A stretch of DNA of 49,119 nucleotides from Liolophura sinensis. Lineage: Eukaryota > Mollusca > Polyplacophora > Chitonida > Chitonidae. Below the pieces are notes generated by a model. It ran no database searches. It had not been told where the DNA came from and worked only from the letters and a program-made list of their open reading frames with translations. The translations under genes were made by a program, and so were the position numbers. Of this stretch, positions 24,173-38,304 are shown one piece after another. Position 1 is the stretch's first letter. Every line of letters begins with the position of its first letter. The stretch covers positions 1 to 49,119 of the forward strand of contig NW_027018268.1 in NCBI RefSeq assembly GCF_032854445.1, in the 5' to 3' direction.

Positions 24173-27100
24173 GACTGGTCATTACTATATTCAACTTTTG
24201 ACTGTAAGTTATGTGCCCTTCTGTAGCCCAGAAGACGTCAAATCTTTGGGCTAAGCCCATTTAACTCACCCAGCAATTGTCTTACTTCTAAGTCCAAGAC
24301 AATCTCAATGTCTTTATCTACGTGTAGAAAAACCACACCATTTGTACATAAAAAACACAAGGTACTAGATACAGTCTGCTGTAAAAAGTACAACTGATCA
24401 CTGACCCACATCAATAAGGTTCTAATAGATGCGGAATTGGCCCAGGCATCGGCAGCTGTTTAAAAAATTGCAAATTTCCCTGGTTTCCATGGAGTAAGAG
24501 CCGTTCCTGGGCACGTGACTATGACATCAATGATCATTCAATTGTCGCTACAGCCAAAAGTATTATTCGGAGAGCAACGCGGTTTGCACCATTCGATTTC
24601 TCGTGACAAAATACGTCGGATTAGCCTCTTACCAGCAGCACTGGAACAGTTTTTCCACTTTTGCATTTTGCCTGGTCTTTTTGTTAATTGAAATCGGATA
24701 CACTGTACTATGCACAATCGCGACTGGTCGTTACTATATTCAACTTTTTACTATACGTTATGTGCCCTTCGGTAGCCCAGAAGACGTCAAATCTTTGGGC
24801 TAAGCCCATTTAACTCATCCAGCAATTGTCTTACTTTTAAGTCCAAGACAATCTCAATGTCTTTATCTACGTGTAGAAAAACCACACCATTCGTACATAA
24901 AAAACACAATGTACTAGATACAGTCTGCTGTAAAAAGTACAACTGATCACTGAACCACATCTATAAGGCTCTAATAGATGCGGAATTGGGCCAGGCATCG
25001 GCAGCTGTTAAAAAATTGCATATTTCCCTGGTTTCCATTGAGTAAGAGCCGTTGCTGGGCACGTGACTATGACATCAATGATCATTCAATTGTGGCTACA
25101 GCCAATCGCGACTGGTCGTTACTATATTCAACTTTTAACTATACGTTATGTGCCCTTCGGTAGCCCAGAAGACGTCAAATCTTTGGGCTAAGCCCATTTA
25201 ACTCATCCAGCAATTGTCTTACTTTTAAGTCCAAGACAATCTCAATGTCTTTATCTACGTGTAGAAAAACCACACCATTCGTACATAAAAAAAACAATGT
25301 ACTAGATACAGTCTGCTGTAAAAAGTACAACTGATCACTGACCCACATCAATAAGGTTCTAATAGATGCGGAATTGGGCCAGGCATCGGCAGCTGTTAAA
25401 AAATTGCATATTTCCCTGGTTTCCATGGAGTAAGAGCCGTTGCTGGGCACGTGACTATGACATCAATGATCATTCAATTGTCGCTACAGCCAAAAGTATT
25501 AGTCGGAGAGCAACGCAGTTTGCACCATTCGATTTCTCGTCACAAAATACGTCGGATTAGCCTCTTACCAGCAGCACTGGAACAGTTTTTCCACTTTTGC
25601 ATTTTTGCCTGGTCTTTTTGTTAATTGAAATCGGATACACTGTACTATGCACAATCGCGACTGGTCGTTACTATATTCAACTTTTAACTATACGTTATGT
25701 GCCCTTCGGTAGCCCAGAAGACGTCAAATCTTTGGGCTAAGCCCATTTAACTCATCCAGCAATTGTCTTACTTTTCAGTCCAAGACAATCTCAATGTCTT
25801 TATCTACGTGTAGAAAAACCACACCATTTGTACATAAAAAACACAAGGTACTAGATACAGTCTGCTGTAAAAAGTACAACTGATCACTGACCCACATCAA
25901 TAAGGTTCTAAAAGATGCGGAATTGGCCCAGGCATCGGCAGCTGTTTAGAAAATTGCAAATTTCCCTGGTTTCCATGGAGTAAGAGCCGTTGCTGGGCAC
26001 GTGACTATGACATCAATGATCATTCAATTGTCGCTACAGCCAAAAGTATTGGTCGGAGAGCAACGCGGTTTGCACCATTCGATTTCTCGTGACAAAATAC
26101 GTCGGATTAGCCTCTTACCAGCAGCACTGGAACAGTTTTTCCACTTTTGCATTTTTGCCTGGTGTTTTTGTTAATTGAAATCGGATACACTGTACTATGC
26201 ACAATCGCGACTGGTCGTTACTATATTCAACTTTTAACTATACGTTATGTGCCCTTCGGTAGCCCAGAAGACGTCAAATCTTTGGGCTAAGCCCATTTAA
26301 CTCATCCAGCAATTGTCTTACTTTTAAGTCCAAGACAATCTCAATGTCTTTATCTACGTGTAGAAAAACCACACCATTCGTACATAAAAAACACAATGTA
26401 CTAGATACAGTCTGCTGTAAAAAGTACAACTGATCACTGACCCACATCAATAAGGTTCTAATAGATGCGGAATTGGGCCAGGCATCGGCAGCTGTTAAAA
26501 AATTGCATATTTCCCTGGTTTCCATGGAGTAAGAGCCGTTGCTGGGCACGTGACTATGACATCAATGATCATTCAATTGTCGCTACAGCCAAAAGTATTA
26601 GTCGGAGAGCAACGCAGTTTGCACCATTCGATTTCTCGTCACAAAATACGTCGGATTAGCCTCTTACCAGCAGCACTGGAACAGTTTTTCCACTTTTGCA
26701 TTTTTGCCTGGTCTTTTTGTTAATTTGAAATCGGATACACTGTACTATGCACAATCGCGACTGGTCGTTACTATATTCAACTTTTAACTATACGTTATGT
26801 GCCCTTCGGTAGCCCAGAAGACGTCAAATCTTTGGGCTAAGCCCATTTAACTCATCCAGCAATTGTCTTACTTTTAAGTCCAAGACAATCTCAATGTCTT
26901 TATCTACGTGTAGAAAAACCACACCATTTGTACATAAAAAACACAATGTACTAGATACAGTCTGCTGTAAAAAGTACAACTGATCACTGACCCACATCAA
27001 TAAGGTTCTAAAAGATGCGGAATTGGCCAAGGCATCGGCAGCTGTTTAGAAAATTGCAAATTTCCCTGGTTTCCATGGAGTAAGAGCCGTTGCTGGGCAC

Positions 27101-27309
27101 GTGACTATGACATCAATGATCATTCAATTGTCGCTAGAGCCAAAAGTATTGGTCGGAGAGCAACGCGGTTTGCACCATTCGATTTCTCGTGACAAAATAC
27201 GTCGGATTAGCCTCTTACCAGCAGCACTGGAACAGTTTTTCCACTTTTGCATTTTTGCCTGGTCTTTTTGTTAATTTGAAATCGGATACAATCTACTATG
27301 TACAATCGC
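24173..27309 (+). repeat. HOR copy, 6 monomers: A B(truncated) G H G I
   Basis: Monomers start at 24173, 24722, 25110, 25659, 26209 and 26759. A carries agtattattcgg and gcattttgcc. B is cut short and passes directly to G, so the C-F series is missing. The G at 26209 has aaaaaacacaatg rather than the A8 form but keeps attagtcgg and acgcagttt. The closing I has ggccaagg and a private gctagagcc. Confidence 0.87.
24722..25109 (+). repeat. Truncated class B monomer, 388 bp
   Basis: B markers (ctttttactatacg, catctataaggctc, ccattgagt, attgtggct) run to gctacagcca, where the sequence jumps to atcgcgactgg of the next unit. Complete B units are about 550 bp, so about 162 bp are missing. The flanks are gccaaaag on the left and gtacaatcg on the right; the join gccaatcg leaves a 3-bp overlap (caa). 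It is the only unit in the array with a large deletion. Confidence 0.93.
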
Positions 27310-30055
27310 GACTGGTCATTACTATATTCAACTTTTGACTGTAAGTTATGTGCCCTTCTGTAGCCCAGAAGACGTCAAATCTTTGGGCTAAGCCCATTTA
27401 ACTCACCCAGCAATTGTCTTACTTCTAAGTCCAAGACAATCTCAATGTCTTTATCTACGTGTAGAAAAACCACACCATTTGTACATAAAAACACAAGGTA
27501 CTAGATACAGTCTGCTGTAAAAAGTACAACTGATCACTGACCCACATCAATAAGGTTCTAATAGATGCGGAATTGGCCCAGGCATCGGCAGCTGTTTAAA
27601 AAATTGCAAATTTCCCTGGTTTCCATGGAGTAAGAGCCGTTGCTGGGCACGTGACTATGACATCAATGATCATTCAATTGTCGCTACAGCCAAAAGTATT
27701 GGTCGGAGAGCAACGCGGTTTGCACCATTCGATTTCTCGTGACAAAATACGTCGGATTAGCCTCTTACCAGCAGCACTGGAACAGTTTTTCCACTTTTGC
27801 ATTTTTGCCTGGTCTTTTTGTTAATTGAAATCGGATACACTGTACTATGCACAATCGCGACTGGTCGTTACTATATTCAACTTTTTACTATACGTTATGT
27901 GCCCTTCGGTAGCCCAGAAGACGTCAAATCTTTGGGCTAAGCCCATTTAACTCATCCAGCAATTTTCTTACTTCTAAGTCCAAGACAATCTCAATGTCTT
28001 TATCTGCGTGTAGAAAAACCACACCATTTGTACATAAAAAACACAATGTACTAGATACAGTCTGCTGTAAAAAACACAACTGATCACTGACCCACATCAA
28101 TAAGGTTCTAATAGAGGAATTGGCCCAGGCATCGGCAGCTGTTTAGAAAATTGCAAATTTCCCTGGTTTCCATGGAGTAAGAGCCGTTGCTGGGCACGTG
28201 ACTATGACATCAATGATCATTCAATTGTCGCTACAGCCAAAAGTATTAGTCGGAGAGCAACGCAGTTTGCACCATTCGATTTCTCGTCACAAAATACGTC
28301 GGATTAGCCTCTTACCAGCAGCACTGGAACAGTTTTTCCACTTTTGCATTTTTGCCTGGTCTTTATGTTAATTGAAATCGGATACACTGTACTATGCACA
28401 ATCGCGACTGGTCGTTACTATATTCAACTTTTAACTATACGTTATGTGCCCTTCGGTAGCCCAGAAGACGTCAAATCTTTGGGCTCAGCCCATTTAACTC
28501 ATCCAGCAATTGTCTTACTTTTCAGTCCAAGACAATCTCAATGTCTTTATCTACGTGTAGAAAAACCACACCATTTGTACATAAAAAACACAAGGTACTA
28601 GATACAGTCTGCTGTAAAAAGTACAACTGATCACTGACCCACATCAATAAGGTTCTAAAAGATGCGGAATTGGCCCAGGCATCGGCAGCTGTTTAGAAAA
28701 TTGCAAATTTCCCTGGTTTCCATGGAGTAAGAGCCGTTGCTGGGCACGTGACTATGACATCAATGATCATTCAATTGTCGCTACAGCCAAAAGTATTGGT
28801 CGGAGAGCAACGCGGTTTGCACCATTCGATTTCTCGTGACAAAATACGTCGGATTAGCCTCTTACCAGCAGCACTGGAACAGTTTTTCCACTTTTGCATT
28901 TTTGCCTGGTGTTTTTGTTAATTGAAATCGGATACACTGTACTATGCACAATCGCGACTGGTCGTTACTATATTCAACTTTTAACTATACGTTATGTGCC
29001 CTTCGGTAGCCCAGAAGACGTCAAATCTTTGGGCTAAGCCCATTTAACTCATCCAGCAATTGTCTTACTTTTAAGTCCAAGACAATCTCAATGTCTTTAT
29101 CTACGTGTAGAAAAACCACACCATTCGTACATAAAAAAAACAATGTACTAGATACAGTCTGCTGTAAAAAGTACAACTGATCACTGACCCACATCAATAA
29201 GGTTCTAATAGATGCGGAATTGGGCCAGGCATCGGCAGCTGTTAAAAAATTGCATATTTCCCTGGTTTCCATGGAGTAAGAGCCGTTGCTGGGCACGTGA
29301 CTATGACATCAATGATCATTCAATTGTCGCTACAGCCAAAAGTATTAGTCGGAGAGCAACGCAGTTTGCACCATTCGATTTCTCGTCACAAAATACGTCG
29401 GATTAGCCTCTTACCAGCAGCACTGGAACAGTTTTTCCACTTTTGCATTTTTGCCTGGTCTTTTTGTTAATTGAAATCGGATACACTGTACTATGCACAA
29501 TCGAGACTGGTCGTTACTATATTCAACTTTTAACTATACGTTATGTGCCCTTCGGTAGCCCAGAAGACGTCAAATCTTTGGGCTAAGCCCATTTAACTCA
29601 TCCAGCAATTGTCTTACTTTTAAGTCCAAGACAATCTCAATGTCTTTATCTACGTGTAGAAAAACCACACCATTTGTACATAAAAAACACAATGTACTAG
29701 ATACAGTCTGCTGTAAAAAGTACAACTGATCACTGACCCACATCAATACGGTTCTAAAAGATGCGGAATTGGCCAAGGCATCGGCAGCTGTTTAGAAAAT
29801 TGCAAATTTCCCTGGTTTCCATGGAGTAAGAGCCGTTGCTGGGCACGTGACTATGACATCAATGATCATTCAATTGTCGCTACAGCCAAAAGTATTGGTC
29901 GGAGAGCAACGCGGTTTGCACCATTCGATTTCTCGTCACAAAATACGTCGGATTAGCCTCTTACCAGCAGCACTGGAACAGTTTTTCCACTTTTGCATTT
30001 TTGCCTGGTCTTTTTGTTAATTTGAAATCGGATACAATCTACTATGTACAATCGC
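27310..30055 (+). repeat. HOR copy, 5 monomers: A B/D'/H H G I
   Basis: Monomers start at 27310, 27859, 28406, 28956 and 29505. The A unit has A ends but attggtcgg instead of attattcgg. The second unit is a three-part mosaic. H (28406) carries a private gggctcagccc. The I unit begins after cgagactgg (29503), a junction change shared with the I units at 32806 and 39966. Confidence 0.87.
27859..28405 (+). repeat. Chimeric monomer with B, D' and H segments
   Basis: It starts with the B marker ctttttactatacg, continues with the D' markers cttctaag and tctgcgtgtag, and ends with the H-type half tttagaaaattg, attagtcgg, acgcagttt and tctttatg. It also has private changes: aattttctta, aaaaaacacaac in place of aaaaagtacaac, and a 3-bp loss giving aatagaggaattgg. 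The class switches imply at least two exchange or conversion events. Confidence 0.82.
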
Positions 30056-33000
30056 GACTGGTCATTACTATATTCAACTTTTGACTGTAAGTTATGTGCC
30101 CTTCTGTAGCCCAGAAGACGTCAAATCTTTGGGCTAAGCCCATTTAACTCACCCAGCAATTGTCTTACTTCTAAGTCCAAGACAATCTCAATGTCTTTAT
30201 CTACGTGTAGAAAAACCACACCATTTGTACATAAAAAACACAAGGTACTAGATACAGTCTGCTGTAAAAAGTACAACTGATCACTGACCCACATCAATAA
30301 GGTTCTAATAGATGCGGAATTGGCCCAGGCATCGGCAGCTGTTTAAAAAATTGCAAATTTCCCTGGTTTCCATGGAGTAAGAGCCGTTGCTGGGCACGTG
30401 ACTATGACATCAATGATCATTCAATTGTCGCTACAGCCAAAAGTATTATTCGGAGAGCAACGCGGTTTGCACCATTCGATTTCTCGTGACAAAATACGTC
30501 GGATTAGCCTCTTACCAGCAGCACTGGAACAGTTTTTCCACTTTTGCATTTTGCCTGGTCTTTTTGTTAATTGAAATCGGATACACTGTACTATGCACAA
30601 TCGCGACTGGTCGTTACTATATTCAACTTTTTACTATACGTTATGTGCCCTTCGGTAGCCCAGAAGACGTCAAATCTTTGGGCTAAGCCCATTTAACTCA
30701 TCCAGCAATTGTCTTACTTTTTAAGTCCAAGACAATCTCAATGTCTTTATCTACGTGTAGAAAAACCACACCATTCGTACATAAAAAACACAATGTACTA
30801 GATACAGTCTGCTGTAAAAAGTACAACTGATCACTGAACCACATCTATAAGGCTCTAATAGATGCGGAATTGGGCCAGGCATCGGCAGCTGTTAAAAAAT
30901 TGCATATTTCCCTGGTTTCCATTGAGTAAGAGCCGTTGGTGGGCACGTGACTATGACATCAATGATCATTCAATTGTGGCTACAGCCAAAAGTAATGGTC
31001 GGAGAGCAACGCGGTTTGCACCATTCGATTTCTCGTGACAAAATACGTCGGATTAGCCTCTTACCAGCAGCACTGGAACAGTTTTTCCACTTTTGCATTT
31101 TTGCCTGGTCTTTTTGTTAATTTGAAATCGGATACAATCTACTATGTACAATCGCGACTGGTCATGACTATATTCAACTTTTGACTATAAGTTATGTGCC
31201 CTTCTGTAGCCCAGAAGACGTCAAATCTTTGGGCTAAACCCATAAAACTCACCCAGCAATTGTCTTACTTCTAAGTCCAAGACAATCTCAATGTCTTTAT
31301 CTACGTGTAGAAAAACCACACCATTTGTACATAAAAAACACAAGGTACTAGATACAGTCTGCTGTAAAAAGTACAACTGATCACTGACCCACATCAATAA
31401 GGTTCTAAAAGATGCGGAATTGGCCCAGGCATCGGCAGCTGTTTAGAAAATTGCAAATTTCCCTGGTTTCCATGGAGTAAGAGCCGTTGCTGGGCACGTG
31501 ACTATGACATCAATGATCATTCAATTGTCGCTACAGCCAAAAGTATTAGTCGGAGAGCAACGCAGTTTGCACCATTCGATTTCTCGTCACAAAAATACGT
31601 CGGATTAGCCTCTTACCAGCAGCACTGGAACAGTTTTTCCACTTTTGCATTTTTGCCTGGTCTTTATGTTAATTGAAATCGGATACACTGTACTATGCAC
31701 AATCGCGACTGGTCGTTACTATATTCAACTTTTAACTATACGTTATGTGCCCTTCGGTAGCCCAGAAGACGTCAAATCTTTGGGCTAAGCCCATTTAACT
31801 CATCCAGCAATTGTCTTACTTTTCAGTCCAAGACAATCTCAATGTCTTTATCTACGTGTAGAAAAACCACACCATTTGTACATAAAAAACACAAGGTACT
31901 AGATACAGTCTGCTGTAAAAAGTACAACTGATCACTGACCCACATCAATAAGGTTCTAAAAGATGCGGAATTGGCCCAGGCATCGGCAGCTGTTTAGAAA
32001 ATTGCAAATTTCCCTGGTTTCCATGGAGTAAGAGCCGTTGCTGGGCACGTGACTATGACATCAATGATCATTCAATTGTCGCTACAGCCAAAAGTATTGG
32101 TCGGAGAGCAACGCGGTTTGCACCATTCGATTTCTCGTGACAAAATACGTCGGATTAGCCTCTTACCAGCAGCACTGGAACAGTTTTTCCACTTTTGCAT
32201 TTTTGCCTGGTGTTTTTGTTAATTGAAATCGGATACACTGTACTATGCACAATCGCTACTGGTCGTTACTATATTCAACTTTTAACTATACGTTATGTGC
32301 CCTTCGGTAGCCCAGAAGACGTCAAATCTTTGGGCTAAGCCCATTTAACTCATCCAGCAATTGTCTTACTTTTAAGTCCAAGACAATCTCAATGTCTTTA
32401 TCTACGTGTAGAAAAACCACACCATTCGTACAGAAAAAAAACAATGTACTAGATACAGTCTGCTGTAAAAAGTACAACTGATCACTGACCCACATCAATA
32501 AGGTTCTAATAGATGCGGAATTGGGCCAGGCATCGGCAGCTGTTAAAAAATTGCATATTTCCCTGGTTTCCATGGAGTAAGAGCCGTTGCTGGGCACGTG
32601 ACTATGACATCAATGATCATTCAATTGTCGCTACAGCCAAAAGTATTAGTCGGAGAGCAACGCAGTTTGCACCATTCGATTTCTCGTCACAAAATACGTC
32701 GGATTAGCCTCTTACCAGCAGCACTGGAACAGTTTTTCCACTTTTGCATTTTTGCCTGGTCTTTTTGTTAATTGAAATCGGATACACTGTACTATGCACA
32801 ATCGAGACTGGTCGTTACTATATTCAACTTTTAACTATACGTTATGTGCCCTTCGGTAGCCCAGAAGACGTCAAATCTTTGGGCTAAGCCCATTTAACTC
32901 ATCCAGCAATTGTCTTACTTTTAAGTCCAAGACAATCTCAATGTCTTTATCTACGTGTAGAAAAACCACACCATTTGTACATAAAAAACACAATGTACTA

Positions 33001-33356
33001 GATACAGTCTGCTGTAAAAAGTACAACTGATCACTGACCCACATCAATAAGGTTCTAAAAGATGCGGAATTGGCCAAGGCATCGGCAGCTGTTTAGAAAA
33101 TTGCAAATTTCCCTGGTTTCCATGGAGTAAGAGCCGTTGCTGGGCACGTGACTATGACATCAATGATCATTCAATTGTCGCTACAGCCAAAAGTATTGGT
33201 CGGAGAGCAACGCGGTTTGCACCATTCGATTTCTCGTCACAAAATACGTCGGATTAGCCTCTTACCAGCAGCACTGGAACAGTTTTTCCACTTTTGCATT
33301 TTTGCCTGGTCTTTTTGTTAATTTGAAATCGGATACAATCTACTATGTACAATCGC
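30056..33356 (+). repeat. HOR copy, 6 monomers: A B C/H H G I
   Basis: Monomers start at 30056, 30605, 31156, 31707, 32257 and 32806. The unit at 31156 is C to aaaagatgcggaattgg and H afterwards. The start of the unit at 32257 reads tactggtc, the only altered start motif in the array. The G unit at 32257 has cagaaaaaaaacaatg, a private t-to-g change. The I unit is preceded by cgagactgg. Confidence 0.88.
31156..31706 (+). repeat. Chimeric monomer, C 5' half joined to H 3' half
   Basis: C markers (catgactat, ctaaacccataaaactc, cacaaggtac) fill the first half; tttagaaaattg, attagtcgg, acgcagttt, ctcgtcac and tctttatg fill the second. The switch lies between aaaagatgcgg and gctgtttag, about 250-300 bp into the monomer, the same interval used by the chimeras at 27859 and 38305. 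There is one extra a (cacaaaaatacg). Confidence 0.83.
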
Positions 33357-35555
33357 GACTGGTCATTACTATATTCAACTTTTGACTGTAAGTTATGTGC
33401 CCTTCTGTAGCCCAGAAGACGTCAAATCTTTGGGCTAAGCCCATTTAACTCACCCAGCAATTGTCTTACTTCTAAGTCCAAGACAATCTCAATGTCTTTA
33501 TCTACGTGTAGAAAAACCACACCATTTGTACATAAAAAACACAAGGTACTAGATACAGTCTGCTGTAAAAAGTACAACTGATCACTGACCCACATCAATA
33601 AGGTTCTAATAGATGCGGAATTGGCCCAGGCATCGGCAGCTGTTTAAAAAATTGCAAATTTCCCTGGTTTCCATGGAGTAAGAGCCGTTGCTGGGCACGT
33701 GACTATGACATCAATGATCATTCAATTGTCGCTACAGCCAAAAGTATTATTCGGAGAGCAACGCGGTTTGCACCATTCGATTTCTCGTGACAAAATACGT
33801 CGGATTAGCCTCTTACCAGCAGCACTGGAACAGTTTTTCCACTTTTGCATTTTGCCTGGTCTTTTTGTTAATTGAAATCGGATACACTGTACTATGCACA
33901 ATCGCGACTGGTCGTTACTATATTCAACTTTTTACTATACGTTATGTGCCCTTCGGTAGCCCAGAAGACGTCAAATCTTTGGGCTAAGCCCATTTAACTC
34001 ATCCAGCAATTGTCTTACTTTTAAGTCCAAGACAATCTCAATGTCTTTATCTACGTGTAGAAAAACCACACCATTCGTACATAAAAAACACAATGTACTA
34101 GATACAGTCTGCTGTAAAAAGTACAACTGATCACTGAACCACATCTATAAGGCTCTAATAGATGCGGAATTGGGCCAGGCATCGGCAGCTGTTAAAAAAT
34201 TGCATATTTCCCTGGTTTCCATTGAGTAAGAGCCGTTGCTGGGCACGTGACTATGACATCAATGATCATTCAATTGTGGCTACAGCCAAAAGTAATGGTC
34301 GGAGAGCAACGCGGTTTGCACCATTCGATTTCTCGTGACAAAATACGTCGGATTAGCCTCTTACCAGCAGCACTGGAACAGTTTTTCCACTTTTGCATTT
34401 TTGCCTGGTCTTTTTGTTAATTTGAAATCGGATACAATCTACTATGTACAATCGCGACTGGTCATGACTATATTCAACTTTTGACTATAAGTTATGTGCC
34501 CTTCTGTAGCCCAGAAGACGTCAAATCTTTGGGCTAAACCCATAAAACTCACCCAGCAATTGTCTTACTTCTAAGTCCAAGACAATCTCAATGTCTTTAT
34601 CTACGTGTAGAAAAACCACACCATTTGTACATAAAAAACACAAGGTACTAGATACAGTCTGCTGTAAAAAGTACAACTGATCACTGACCCACATCAATAA
34701 GGTTCTAAAAGATGCGGAATTGGCCCAGGCATCGGCAGCTGTTTAAAAAATTGCAAATTTCCCTGGTTTCCATGGAGTAAGAGCCGTTGCTGGGCACGTG
34801 ACTATGACATCAATGATCATTCAATTGTCGCTACAGCCAAAAGTATTGGTCGGAGAGCAACGCGGTTTGCACCATTCGATTTCTCGTCACAAAATACGTC
34901 GGATTAACCTCTTACCAGCAGCACTGGAACAGTTTTTCCACTTTTGCATTTTTGCCTGGTCTTTTTGTTAATTGAAATCGGATACACTGTACTATGCACA
35001 ATCGCGACTGGTCGTTACTATATTCAACTTTTAACTATACGTTATGTGCCCTTCGGTAGCCCAGAAGACGTCAAATCTTTGGGCTAAGCCCATTTAACTC
35101 ATCCAGCAATTGTCTTACTTCTAAGTCCAAGACAATCTCAATGTCTTTATCTGCGTGTAGAAAAACCACACCATTTGTACATAAAAAACACAAAGTACTA
35201 GATACAGTCTGCTGTAAAAAGTACAACTGATCACTGACCCACATCAATAAGGTTCTAATAGATGCGGAATTGGGCCAGGCATCGGCAGCTGTTAAAAAAT
35301 TGCATATTTCCCTGGTTTCCATGGAGTAAGAGCCGTTGCTGGGCACGTGACTATGACATCAATGATCATTCAATTGTCGCTACAGCCAAAAGTATTGGTC
35401 GGAGAGCAACGCGGTTTGCACCATTCGATTTCTCGTGACAAAATACGTCGGATTAGCCTCTTACCAGCAGCACTGGAACAGTTTTTCCACTTTTGCATTT
35501 TTGCCTGGTCTTTTTGTTAATTTGAAATCGGATACAATCTACTATGTACAATCGC
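33357..35555 (+). repeat. HOR copy, 4 monomers: A B C D'
   Basis: Monomers start at 33357, 33906, 34456 and 35006. The D' unit has cttctaag, tctgcgtgtag and cacaaagtac, lacks gcatatttgcc, and ends caatctactatgtac, the form that normally precedes A or F. This is the shortest A-to-A interval in the array that is not part of the A/B expansion. The C unit has a private ggattaacctc. Confidence 0.88.
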
Positions 35556-38304
35556 GACTGGTCATTACTATATTCAACTTTTGACTGTAAGTTATGTGCC
35601 CTTCTGTAGCCCAGAAGACGTCAAATCTTTGGGCTAAGCCCGTTTAACTCACGCAGCAATTGTCTTACTTCAAAGTCCAAGACAATCTCAATGTCTTTAT
35701 CTACGTGTAGAAAAACCACACCATTTGTACATAAAAAACACAAGGTACTAGATACAGTCTGCTGTAAAAAGTACAACTGATCACTGACCCACATCAATAA
35801 GGTTCTAATAGATGCGGAATTGGCCCAGGCATCGGCAGCTGTTTAAAAAATTGCAAATTTCCCTGGTTTCCATGGAGTAAGAGCCGTTGCTGGGCACGTG
35901 ACTATGACATCAATGATCATTCAATTGTCGCTACAGCCAAAAGTATTATTCGGAGAGCAACGCGGTTTGCACCATTCGATTTCTCGTGACAAAATACGTC
36001 GGATTAGCCTCTTACCAGCAGCACTGGAACAGTTTTTCCACTTTTGCATTTTGCCTGGTCTTTTTGTTAATTGAAATCGGATACACTGTACTATGCACAA
36101 TCGCGACTGGTCGTTACTATATTCAACTTTTTACTATACGTTATGTGCCCTTCGGTAGCCCAGAAGACGTCAAATCTTTGGGCTAAGCCCATTTAACTCA
36201 TCCAGCAATTGTCTTACTTTTAAGTCCAAGACAATCTCAATGTCTTTATCTACGTGTAGAAAAACCACACCATTCGTACATAAAAAACACAATGTACTAG
36301 ATACAGTCTGCTGTAAAAAGTACAACTGATCACTGAACCACATCTATAAGGCTCTAATAGATGCGGAATTGGGCCAGGCATCGGCAGCTGTTAAAAAATT
36401 GCATATTTCCCTGGTTTCCATTGAGTAAGAGCCGTTGCTGGGCACGTGACTATGACATCAATGATCATTCAATTGTGGCTACAGCCAAAAGTAATGGTCG
36501 GAGAGCAACGCGGTTTGCACCATTCGATTTCTCGTGACAAAATACGTCGGATTAGCCTCTTACCAGCAGCACTGGAACAGTTTTTCCACTTTTGCATTTT
36601 TGCCTGGTCTTTTTGTTAATTTGAAATCGGATACAATCTACTATGTACAATCGCGACTGGTCATGACTATATTCAACTTTTGACTATAAGTTATGTGCCC
36701 TTCTGTAGCCCAGAAGACGTCAAATCTTTGGGCTAAACCCATAAAACTCACCCAGCAATTGTCTTACTTCTAAGTCCAAGACAATCTCAATGTCTTTATC
36801 TACGTGTAGAAAAACCACACCATTTGTACATAAAAAACACAAGGTACTAGATACAGTCTGCTGTAAAAAGTACAACTGATCACTGACCCACATCAATAAG
36901 GTTCTAAAAGATGCGGAATTGGCCCAGGCATCGGCAGCTGTTTAAAAAATTGCAAATTTCCCTGGTTTCCATGGAGTAAGAGCCGTTGCTGGGCACGTGA
37001 CTATGACATCAATGATCATTCAATTGTCGCTACAGCCAAAAGTATTGGTCGGAGAGCAACGCGGTTTGCACCATTCGATTTCTCGTGACAAAATACGTCG
37101 GATTAGCCTCTTACCAGCAGCACTGGAACAGTTTTTCCACTTTTGCATTTTTGCCTGGTCTTTTTGTTAATTGAAATCGGATACACTGTACTATGCACAA
37201 TCGCGACTGGTCGTTACTATATTCAACTTTTAACTATACGTTATGTGCCCTTCGGTAGCCCAGAAGACGTCAAATCTTTGGGCTAAGCCCATTTAACTCA
37301 TCCAGCAATTGTCTTACTTCTAAGTCCAAGACAATCTCAATGTCTTTATCTGCGTGTAGAAAAACCACACCATTTGTACATAAAAAACACAAAGTACTAG
37401 ATACAGTCTGCTGTAAAAAGTACAACTGATCACTGACCCACATCAATAAGGTTCTAATAGATGCGGAATTGGGCCAGGCATCGGCAGCTGTTAAAAAATT
37501 GCATATTTCCCTGGTTTCCATGGAGTAAGAGCCGTTGCTGGGCAAGTGACTATGACATCAATGATCATTCAATTGTCGCTACAGCCAAAAGTATTGGTCG
37601 GAGAGCAACGCGGTTTGCACCATTCGATTTCTCGTCACAAAATACGTCGGATTAGCCTCTTACCAGCAGCACTGGAACAGTTTTTCCACTTTTGCATATT
37701 TGCCTGGTCTTTTTGTTAATTGAAATCGGATACACTGTACTATGCACAATCGCGACTGGTCGTTACTATATTCAACTTTTAACTATACGTTATGTGCCCT
37801 TCGGTAGCCCAGAAGACGTCAAATCTTTGGGCTAAGCCCATTTAACTCATCCAGCAATTGTCTTACTTTTAAGTCCAAGACAATCTCAATGTCTTTATCT
37901 ACGTGTAGAAAAACCACACCATTTGTACATAAAAAACACAATGTACTAGATACAGTCTGCTGTAAAAAGTACAACTGATCACTGACGCACATCAATAAGG
38001 TTCTAAAAGATGCGGAAATGGCCCAGGCATCGGCAGCTGTTTAAAAAATTGCAAATTTCCCTGGTTTCCATGGAGTAAGAGCCGTTGCTGGGCACGTGAC
38101 TATGACATCAATGATCATTCAATTGTCGCTACAGCCAAAAGTATTGGTCGGAGAGCAACGCGGTTTGCACCATTCGATTTCTCGTGACAAAATACGTCGG
38201 ATTAGCCTCTTACCAGCAGCACTGGAACAGTTTTTCCACTTTTGCATTTTTGCCTGGTCTTTTTGTTAATTTGAAATCGGATACAATCTACTATGTACAA
38301 TCGC

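Noticed and set aside
24722-25109. Transposon insertion or excision scar at the short monomer
   Set aside because: There is no inserted sequence, target-site duplication or terminal inverted repeat; the join is a simple deletion with 3-bp microhomology.
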